DNA of 64,000 nucleotides from Pseudomonas lijiangensis (GTDB lineage: Bacteria; Pseudomonadota; Gammaproteobacteria; Pseudomonadales; Pseudomonadaceae): contig NZ_CP076668.1 in assembly GCF_018968705.1 (NCBI RefSeq), forward strand, positions 1,116,001 through 1,180,000, written 5' to 3'. Shown one piece after another: positions 57,517 to 64,000 of this stretch. How positions within the stretch are numbered: the stretch's first letter is position 1; each line of letters starts with the position of its first letter. Under the pieces are notes generated by a model that was not told where the DNA came from, searched no databases, and saw only the letters and a list, made by a program, of their open reading frames with translations. Made by a program: the position numbers and the translations under genes.

Positions 57517-58881
57517 TTAGAGCGGTAGATGGAGGCCGAATGTATTGAAGCCCTGCTCGCTTCTCACAAAGACCGTACCACCGTGCATCAGCGCAATGGC
57601 TTTGACGATGGCCAGCCCCAGCCCGTGATTCGCGCCGCTGTTACTGCGTGAAGCATCCACCCGATAAAAACGCTCGAACAGCCTGGGCAGATGTTCTTGT
57701 GATATGGGCGGACCGGGGTTGGCAATGCCGATGCTGACATGCTCGCTGCCGGGTTGAATGTCTACGCGTATCACCTGACCGGGCGCGGTATGTTGAACCG
57801 CATTGTGCAGCAGATTGATCAGCGCACGGCGCAGGTGGGCTTTCTCGATGGGAACGCTGGCATCGCCTTGCACTTCGACTTTGACCTGAGCGTCTTCGAG
57901 GATGAAGTCCAGATAATCGAGAGTCGTGGCGACTTCCTGGGCGAGGGAGGCACAGGTCAGTTCGGTGGCTTTGCTGCCCTGGTCGGCGCTGGCCAGGAAC
58001 AGCATGTCGTTGATGATCGAGCGCAGCCGCTCCAGCTCTTCAAGGTTCGATTGCAGCACCTCGAAGTAATGCTCCGCCGAGCGGCCACGGGTCAGTGCCA
58101 CCTGGGTCTGGCCGATGAGGTTGGTCAGCGGCGAGCGCAGTTCATGGGCTACATCGGCGTTGAACGACTCAAGGCGTGAATAGGCCTGCTCGACGCGTTC
58201 CAGTGTCGAGTTGAAAGAGGTGACGAATTGCTCCAGCTCCGGCGGCAATGGCGACATGCGCAGGCGACCGGACAAGTGGGGCGGCGACAGCTTGCGGGCT
58301 TCCCAGGAAAGACTGGCCAGCGGTCGCAGCCCGATGCGCGCCACCCAGTAACCCAGCACCGAAGCCAGTACGACGCCGACCACTGCCAGGCTGATAAGGG
58401 CAATCAGCAGCGAGTGCTGGGTATGCCAGAACGTCTCTGTGTCGATGGCGGTCATGAAGCGCAATGTGGGGCGCTGGTCCTTGGCCGGGAACTCGCTGAC
58501 CAGCACCTTGAAAGGATACGGATGATCGGCCAGCCTGAAGTCGTGCATGCCCAATGGACCATGTGCCAGACGGCGGATCTGGGTATCGGGATTGCCGTAT
58601 TCGTAGAGCGGATCGTCGCTGACGACCCAGAAACGGATACGCTTGTCTTCCTCGCTCAGCAGGCTGAGCTTGTTCTTGATCTTGCCCCAGTGCTCGGGGT
58701 TGCCGAAGCGACTCACCGCCGATTCCAGCACGCTGTAGCGCGCATCCACCTCGGCTTTGGGCAGCAGATCCAGGCCCTTGTCGACCTGCAGGTACAAGAC
58801 CCAGCCAATCAGCAGAAACACCCCGAAGGCAACCAGCGCGAACAGGCCGCTCAAGCGCAGGGCGATGGAGTCAGTCCGCAC
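57517..58881 (-). CDS. Sensor histidine kinase, heavy-metal (CusS/CopS) type
   Basis: This 454-residue kinase starts at GTG 58881, overlapping the response-regulator stop by 11 bases. It has two membrane helices (LSGLFALVAFGVFLLIGWVLYL and LLIALISLAVVGVVLASVLGYWVARIGL) flanking a periplasmic domain of about 150 residues, a HAMP linker, the H-box FNADVAHELRSPLTNLIGQTQ, the N-box ALINLLHNAVQHT, and the G-box GLGLAIVKAIALMHGG. The arrangement is that of the heavy-metal sensor kinase group. Its ligand is unknown. Confidence 0.9.
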   Translation of the reverse strand: MRTDSIALRLSGLFALVAFGVFLLIGWVLYLQVDKGLDLLPKAEVDARYSVLESAVSRFGNPEHWGKIKNKLSLLSEEDKRIRFWVVSDDPLYEYGNPDTQIRRLAHGPLGMHDFRLADHPYPFKVLVSEFPAKDQRPTLRFMTAIDTETFWHTQHSLLIALISLAVVGVVLASVLGYWVARIGLRPLASLSWEARKLSPPHLSGRLRMSPLPPELEQFVTSFNSTLERVEQAYSRLESFNADVAHELRSPLTNLIGQTQVALTRGRSAEHYFEVLQSNLEELERLRSIINDMLFLASADQGSKATELTCASLAQEVATTLDYLDFILEDAQVKVEVQGDASVPIEKAHLRRALINLLHNAVQHTAPGQVIRVDIQPGSEHVSIGIANPGPPISQEHLPRLFERFYRVDASRSNSGANHGLGLAIVKAIALMHGGTVFVRSEQGFNTFGLHLPL

Positions 58882-59548
58882 TGCGGTCCTCCAGCACGTA
58901 GCCCATGCCGCGGATGGTGTGCAGCAGTTTCTGTTCGTGAGGACCATCCAGCTTGGCGCGCAGGCGCTTGATCGCGACTTCGACGACGTTGGCGTCGCTG
59001 TCGAAATTGATGTCCCAGACCATCTCGGCAATCGATGTCTTGGAGAGGATTTCCCCCTGACGCCGGGCCAGCACGCTAAGCAGCGAAAACTCCTTGGCGG
59101 TCAGTTCCAGGCGCACTCCGGCGCGCGTTGCCTTGCGGCTGATGAGGTCGATCCACAGGTCGGCGATGCTGATCTGCACCGGTTCATGACCGCCGCTGCG
59201 CCGGGTCAGGGCTTGCAGGCGGGCGACCAGTTCCAGAAAGGAAAAGGGCTTGCCCAGATAGTCGTCGGCCCCTTCGCGCAGGCCGCGAATCCGGTCATCC
59301 ACCTGCTCGCGTGCGGTCAGCATGATCACCGGCGTCTGCTTTTTCGCCCTCAGGGCGCGCAGCACACCAAAGCCGTCGAGGCCCGGCAGCATCACGTCGA
59401 GAATGATGACGGCATATTCGTTTTCCAGCGCCAGGTGCAGCCCTTCGATACCATCCCGGGCCAGATCCACGGTATAGCCTTGTTCGGTCAGGCCGCGATG
59501 CAGGTAATCCGCTGTTTTCTCTTCGTCTTCGATAATCAGCACGCGCAT
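58871..59548 (-). CDS. Response regulator, CopR/CusR-like (OmpR family)
   Basis: This 225-residue regulator has a receiver domain (RVLIIEDEEKTADYLHRGLTEQGYTVDLARDG, Asp in IILDVMLPGLDGFGVL, LTAREQVDDRIRGLREGADDYLGKPF) and a winged helix (LTAKEFSLLSVLARRQGEILSKTSIAEMVWDINFDSDANVVEVAIKRLRAKLD). This sequence is typical of CopR/CusR/CzcR-like regulators. It lies 10 bases after the RND pump gene and probably controls its own operon. Confidence 0.92.
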   Translation of the reverse strand: MRVLIIEDEEKTADYLHRGLTEQGYTVDLARDGIEGLHLALENEYAVIILDVMLPGLDGFGVLRALRAKKQTPVIMLTAREQVDDRIRGLREGADDYLGKPFSFLELVARLQALTRRSGGHEPVQISIADLWIDLISRKATRAGVRLELTAKEFSLLSVLARRQGEILSKTSIAEMVWDINFDSDANVVEVAIKRLRAKLDGPHEQKLLHTIRGMGYVLEDRSAD

Positions 59549-59558
59549 GGGACGACTC

Positions 59559-62500
59559 TCATTTGTGGATGGCCAGCGCTGGCGCGGGCTCTGGCTGGCG
59601 GCGATGGAACAGCCGCTCCAGTTGCAGATAGATGACCGGCGTGGTGAACAGCGTCAGCATCTGGCTGACCAGCAGGCCGCCGACCACCGCAATACCCAGT
59701 GGCTGGCGCAGTTCGGCACCGACTCCGAAGCCGAGCATCAGCGGCAAGGCGCCGAGCAGGGCGGCGAGGGTGGTCATGATAATCGGTCGAAAGCGCGTCA
59801 GGCAGGCTTCGTAGATCGCCTCTTGTGGCGTCAGACCTTGTTCGCGCTGGGCTTCGAGGGCGAAATCCACCAGCAGGATGCCGTTTTTCTTGACGATGCC
59901 AATCAGCAGCACCACGCCGATCAGCGCCATGATCGAGAAGTCCTGGCCCATCAACCACAGCAGCAACAGCGCGCCGATGCCCGCCGAGGGCAGGGTGGAA
60001 ATGATGGTCAGCGGGTGGACGAAACTCTCGTAGAGCACGCCCAGAATGATGTACACCGCCACCAGCGCCGCGAGAATCAGCCAGGGCTGGTTGGCCAGCG
60101 AACTCTGGAAGGCCTGGGCGGCGCCCTGGAAGTTGCCGATGATCGCTGCCGGCATGGCGATTTCTTTCTTGGCCTCATCCAGCATGCGTACCGCATCGCC
60201 CAGCGCCACGCCCGAGGCCAGGTTGAATGACAGGTTGGCGGCCGGGAACATGCCGTCATGGCTGATGGACAACGGTCCCATGGTCGGCGGGCTGACCCTG
60301 GCCAGTGCCGACAGCGGCACCATCTCGTTGGTCAGCGGCGAGCGCAGATAGAAATAGTTCAGGCTTTCGGCCTTGCCGCGCTGTTGCGCATCCAGTTCCA
60401 GCACGACCTTGTACTGGTTGACCTCGGTCTGGAATTCGCTGATCTGCCGCTGGCCGAAGGCGTCGTAGAGCGCCTGATCGACGTCGGCGGTGGTCAGCCC
60501 GAAACGTGAGGCGGCGCTGCGGTCGATGTCGATATGGGTCACGCTGCCGCCCAGTTGCAGGTCGTTGGACAGGTCGCGAAAGGCCGGGTTGCTGCGCAGT
60601 TTTTCGGTCAGGCGCTGGGTCCAGGTGTTGAGCAGGTCGCCATCGTTGCTCTTGAGCACGTATTGATACTGGCTGCGGCTGGGGCCGGAACTGAGGTTGA
60701 TGTCCTGGCCGGCGCGCAGGTAAAGCACGATGCCGGGCACCTTGGCCAGTTTCGGGCGCAGACGGTCGATGAACTCATTGACCGACACGTCCCGCTGGGC
60801 CCGTGGCTTGAGGGAAATCCAGAAGCGACCGTTGGCGATGGTCTGGTTGCTGCCGCTGACGCCCACCGAATGCGAGAACGCCAGCACCGCCGGGTCTGCG
60901 CCGACGATCTTCGCCAGCTCCAGGTGTTTTTTCACCATGTCCGGATAGGAAATATCGGCTGCGGCTTCCGTGGTGCCGAGGGCGAACGCGGTGTCCTGGA
61001 CCGGAAAGAAGCCCTTGGGGATCAACACATAGCCGACAACCGCCAGCACCAGCGTCAGGCCGAATACCCCGAGCGTCAGGCGCTGATGCGCCAGGGCCTT
61101 GCGCAAGCCGCGTTCATAAAGCGCCAGCAGTCGCTCACCAAACCCGGGTTTCTTGTGCTGGTCGTGCTTGGGAGCACGCATGAACATGGCCGCGAGTGTC
61201 GGGGCCAGGGTCAGGGACACCACGACTGAGATCAGAATGGTCGCCGTGGCGGTCAGGGCAAACTCCTTGAACAGTCGCCCGACCACGCCGCCCATGAACA
61301 GCAGCGGAATGAAGGCCGCCACCAGAGAGAAGCTGATCGACACCACCGTGAAGCCTATTTCCCCCGAACCCTTGATCGCCGCCTCGCGCATGCCCTGGCC
61401 CGCTTCAAGGTGGCGATGGATGTTTTCCACCACCACGATGGCATCGTCCACCACGAAGCCGACGGCCACGACAATCGCCACCAGGGTCAGGTTGTTCAGG
61501 CTGAAGCCCATGACGTACATCATCGCGAAGCTGGCAATCAGCGACACGCCCAGTACGCTGCTGACGATCAGGGTGGCGGACAACTGGCGCAGGAACAGCG
61601 CCATGACGGCGATCACCAGCAGGACGGCGATCAGCAGGGTCAGTTCGACTTCATGCAGCGAGGCGCGGATGGTGCGGGTCCGGTCGTTGAGCACTGAAAC
61701 GTCCACGGATGCAGGCAGCATTTCCCGCAAGCGCGGCAGTTCGCGCTGAACGCGGTCCACGGTATCGACAATGTTGGCGCCCGGCTGGCGGAAGATCGCG
61801 ATATTGACGCCCTGCTGGTCGCCGGACCAGGTTTTGACGTAAGCGTTTTCGGAGCCATTGATGACCCGCGCCACATCCTTGAGATGCACGGGGGCGCCGT
61901 CCTTGTAGGAGACGATCAACTGCGCATAGTCCTGGGGTTTGAACAACTGATCGTTGGCAGACAGTGTGGAAATACTGTCCTTGCCATACAAGGCGCCCTT
62001 GGCCAGGTTCAGGCTTGTCTGCTGAACGGACTGGCGTATATCGGCCAGGGTCAGGCCCAGTGCGGCGAGCTTTTCCGGGGCTGCCTGGATGCGGATCGCC
62101 GGGCGCTGCTGCCCTGCGATTGCCACTTGACCGACGCCTTCTATCTGGCTGATCTGTCGGGCCAGAAGGGTTTCAGTGATATCGCTCAGTTCGGTGCCGG
62201 GCATCAGGCTGGAACTGACGCTCAGGATCAGCACCGGGCTGTCGGCCGGGTTGACCTTGCGCCATGTAGGCAGGTTCGGCAGGTCGGCGGGCAAGCGTCC
62301 TGCGGCCGTATTGATGGCGGCCTGCACTTCCTGGGCGGCGGTATCGATGCTTTTGTTGAGGGTGAATTGCAGGGTCAGATTCGTCGAGCCCAGCGCGCTG
62401 CTGGAGGTCATCTGGGTCATGCCCGGTATGGCGCTGAACTGCACTTCAAGGGGCGTGGCCACTGAAGACGCCATGGTTTCCGGGCTGGCGCCGGGAAGCT

Positions 62501-62660
62501 GGGCGCTGACCTGGATGGTCGGAAACTCGGCTTCCGGCAATGGCGCGATGGGCAGGCGCGGGAAAGCGATGGCCCCCAGCAATACCAGGGCAAACGTCAG
62601 CAGCAGCGTGGCGACCGGATGATCAATGCACCAGGCCGAGATCGAGCCCCGACCTTTCAT
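59559..62660 (-). CDS. RND efflux pump, MdtB/MdtC-like (HAE-1 group)
   Basis: This 1033-residue inner-membrane pump has 12 helices and two large periplasmic loops. It begins SAWCIDHPVATLLLTFALVLLGAIAFPRLPIAPLPEAEFPTI and has the proton-relay DD in VAVGFVVDDAIVVVENIHRHLE, the mark of drug/amphiphile (HAE-1) pumps rather than metal pumps. It resembles MdtB/MdtC and Pseudomonas MuxB/MuxC. Only one pump gene and no outer-membrane factor are encoded here, so the pump may be a homotrimer that borrows a channel from elsewhere. The ATG overlaps the adaptor stop by 4 bases. Confidence 0.93.
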   Translation of the reverse strand: MKGRGSISAWCIDHPVATLLLTFALVLLGAIAFPRLPIAPLPEAEFPTIQVSAQLPGASPETMASSVATPLEVQFSAIPGMTQMTSSSALGSTNLTLQFTLNKSIDTAAQEVQAAINTAAGRLPADLPNLPTWRKVNPADSPVLILSVSSSLMPGTELSDITETLLARQISQIEGVGQVAIAGQQRPAIRIQAAPEKLAALGLTLADIRQSVQQTSLNLAKGALYGKDSISTLSANDQLFKPQDYAQLIVSYKDGAPVHLKDVARVINGSENAYVKTWSGDQQGVNIAIFRQPGANIVDTVDRVQRELPRLREMLPASVDVSVLNDRTRTIRASLHEVELTLLIAVLLVIAVMALFLRQLSATLIVSSVLGVSLIASFAMMYVMGFSLNNLTLVAIVVAVGFVVDDAIVVVENIHRHLEAGQGMREAAIKGSGEIGFTVVSISFSLVAAFIPLLFMGGVVGRLFKEFALTATATILISVVVSLTLAPTLAAMFMRAPKHDQHKKPGFGERLLALYERGLRKALAHQRLTLGVFGLTLVLAVVGYVLIPKGFFPVQDTAFALGTTEAAADISYPDMVKKHLELAKIVGADPAVLAFSHSVGVSGSNQTIANGRFWISLKPRAQRDVSVNEFIDRLRPKLAKVPGIVLYLRAGQDINLSSGPSRSQYQYVLKSNDGDLLNTWTQRLTEKLRSNPAFRDLSNDLQLGGSVTHIDIDRSAASRFGLTTADVDQALYDAFGQRQISEFQTEVNQYKVVLELDAQQRGKAESLNYFYLRSPLTNEMVPLSALARVSPPTMGPLSISHDGMFPAANLSFNLASGVALGDAVRMLDEAKKEIAMPAAIIGNFQGAAQAFQSSLANQPWLILAALVAVYIILGVLYESFVHPLTIISTLPSAGIGALLLLWLMGQDFSIMALIGVVLLIGIVKKNGILLVDFALEAQREQGLTPQEAIYEACLTRFRPIIMTTLAALLGALPLMLGFGVGAELRQPLGIAVVGGLLVSQMLTLFTTPVIYLQLERLFHRRQPEPAPALAIHK

Positions 62661-63817
62661 TGCGCGCTCCCCACCTTGAGCAGGGCAGGCTGTGGCGATT
62701 CACTCACCACTTCGATCCGCGTCCCAGGCCGCAGTCGCGACTGTCCGTCGCTGACCAGCACGTCACCGGCCTGCGGGCCGCTGATCAGGGTCAGGTCGCT
62801 GTCCTGATAAAGCACCGTGACGGGCACCACTTCGACTTTCTGTTCACTCGTGACCCGATACACATAATGCTGGTCGATGCCACGCTGCACGACCTGCGGC
62901 GGGACCTTGAGCGAATTGCGTTCGATGCCGGTCTGGATCTTGACCGTGACCAGTTGTCCGGGCCAGAGCTTTTCATCGGCGTTGTCGAACTGCGCCTTGG
63001 CGCGAATGGTGCCCGTGGTCGCCGATACCTGGTTGTCGATCAGCGCCAGTTTGCCTTCGCCCAGCAGCGTGCCGTTGGCGCCATCGCCCAGGTAAGCCCT
63101 GACTGCCGCCGAAGCGGGATTGGCGGTCAGGGTCTGCAAGGTGGGCAGCATGTGTTGCGGCAGGGAGAACTCCACCGCCACCGGGTTTATCTGGGTGACG
63201 GAAAACATGCCGGTGGCATCGCTGACGCGCAGAAAGTTGCCTTCATCCACATTGCGAATCCCGACCCGGCCAGTCACCGGAGAGCGAATCTGGGTGTGGG
63301 AAAGCTGTACCTGTGCGGCATTGATGTTCGCCTGATTCCCCAGCACGGTGGCATTGAGCTGACGAACCAGAGCCTGCTGCTGGTCGAATGTCTGCCGGGA
63401 GATGCCGTTGTCGTCAGTCAGCTGGCGATAACGCTTGAGGTCTACCTGCGCCACATCCAGTTGCGCCTGGCTCTGGGCCAGTTGGGCACGGGCCTGTTCG
63501 AGCGTGGCGCGAATCGAGCGGTCATCCAGGGTTGCCAGCAGGTCACCAGCCTTGACCGATTGTCCCTCCTTGACCAGCACCCGGGTCAGGATGCCGTCCA
63601 CCTGCGGGCGAATCACCACACTTTGCAGCGATAGCACCGAACCTATTCCGGTCACGAATCGCGGCACATCCTCGGCACTGACACTGATCACCTTGACCGG
63701 CACGGCGACCGGGGTGTTTGTCTTGGTAACAGCAGGGCGTGTCAGGTTCCAGGCGGCAATCGCGGCAAGCGTTGCTAAGGTGGCCACAGCAATGACGATT
63801 CTGGTCTTTTTACGCAT
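62657..63817 (-). CDS. RND efflux periplasmic adaptor, MdtA-like
   Basis: This 386-residue membrane-fusion protein has an N-terminal membrane anchor (RIVIAVATLATLAAIAAWNL) and no lipobox cysteine. It then has a barrel-sandwich (lipoyl-like) region (VVIRPQVDGILTRVLVKEGQSVKAGDLLATLD), a helical hairpin (ATLEQARAQLAQSQAQLDVAQVDLKRYRQL), HTQIRSPVTGRVGIRNVDEGNFL, and a beta-barrel. It joins the pump to an outer-membrane channel. It is the first gene of the operon adaptor-pump-regulator-kinase. Confidence 0.93.
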   Translation of the reverse strand: MRKKTRIVIAVATLATLAAIAAWNLTRPAVTKTNTPVAVPVKVISVSAEDVPRFVTGIGSVLSLQSVVIRPQVDGILTRVLVKEGQSVKAGDLLATLDDRSIRATLEQARAQLAQSQAQLDVAQVDLKRYRQLTDDNGISRQTFDQQQALVRQLNATVLGNQANINAAQVQLSHTQIRSPVTGRVGIRNVDEGNFLRVSDATGMFSVTQINPVAVEFSLPQHMLPTLQTLTANPASAAVRAYLGDGANGTLLGEGKLALIDNQVSATTGTIRAKAQFDNADEKLWPGQLVTVKIQTGIERNSLKVPPQVVQRGIDQHYVYRVTSEQKVEVVPVTVLYQDSDLTLISGPQAGDVLVSDGQSRLRPGTRIEVVSESPQPALLKVGSAQ

Positions 63818-63908
63818 GTGAAGGAGGCGCCGGGAGGGTCAAGTGAGAAACCATGAAGTCTGGTGCTCCTTATAGCGGGTAAACCCGGTCAGTAGAATGA
63901 CTTTTAGC

Positions 63909-63923
63909 TGTCAGAATTGTCAG
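63909..63923 (-). promoter_or_regulatory. Direct repeat upstream of the RND operon, candidate response-regulator site
   Basis: TGTCAG occurs twice, 9 bases apart (63909-63914 and 63918-63923), about 92 bases before the adaptor ATG. Short direct repeats of about 10-base period are typical OmpR-family operators. The match to a known consensus is not established. Confidence 0.4.
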
Positions 63924-64000
63924 CAAGCGACCAGATGGGAGGCGCAGCATCAAGAATCGCCAATTTCAGGCGATATTTGTTTCAGGTTGCACGGGAAAAC

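Overview
The window is a stretch of Pseudomonas core chromosome, most like the P. syringae / P. fluorescens / P. putida lineages. The evidence is a high-GC Entner-Doudoroff glucose cluster in the usual Pseudomonas gene order (gap, edd, glk, gltR, gtrS ... gtsABCD, oprB, mutarotase, hexR/zwf, pgl, eda), the order yejK-HU-rlmF-valS-holC-pepA-lptFG, and several families of Pseudomonas-type REP palindromes. The species cannot be fixed from sequence alone.

Layout. 1-1.4 kb: the end of an MFS transporter, an NTF2-like protein and a GIY-YIG protein. 1.4-10.7 kb: an accessory, AT-richer region with a 1776-residue RHS-repeat protein carrying a toxin-like C-terminal tail, a GST, and an unusual two-part alpha/beta hydrolase. 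10.8-23 kb: housekeeping genes (glutaredoxin, yejK, HU, rlmF, valS, a holC-linked small protein, holC, pepA, lptF-lptG, an RDD protein, a cold-shock protein). 23.3-29.7 kb: the glycine cleavage operon gcvH-gcvP-gcvT behind a sigma-54 promoter, with its TyrR-like enhancer-binding regulator (GcsR type) upstream. 29.8-35.7 kb: two small proteins, then a heme-uptake locus (ECF sigma, FecR-type anti-sigma, TonB-dependent heme receptor with a signalling domain, heme oxygenase) headed by a perfect Fur-box palindrome. 35.8-54.7 kb: the glucose regulon, interrupted by one AT-richer delta-60-repeat gene. 54.8-57.4 kb: DUF3820, a PA2169-family four-helix protein and a membrane diguanylate cyclase. 57.5-63.8 kb: a compact operon of RND adaptor, RND pump, response regulator and histidine kinase.

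How the parts work together. In the glucose block, OprB and GtsABCD import glucose, Glk phosphorylates it, and Zwf, Pgl, Edd and Eda convert it to pyruvate and glyceraldehyde 3-phosphate, which Gap oxidises. HexR-like operators lie between gap and edd, and a weaker one lies between hexR and zwf. Three leaders (gltR, gtsA, oprB) carry A-rich AAnAAnAAnAA motifs beside the ribosome binding site, as expected for Hfq/Crc catabolite repression. The heme block couples iron starvation (Fur) to surface signalling and heme degradation. The gcv block shows a full sigma-54 layout: -24/-12 promoter, tandem upstream sites and an adjacent activator with GAFTGA.

The most unusual items are the RHS C-terminal tail, which has a His-Gly ... 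Cys-x-Ser-Gly arrangement resembling a clan CD cysteine peptidase and no adjacent immunity gene; the orphan alpha/beta hydrolase with a beta-rich C-terminal half; the delta-60 islet; and the REP/REPIN families, two of which supply stop codons to genes. I saw no tRNA, rRNA, CRISPR array, insertion sequence or prophage.
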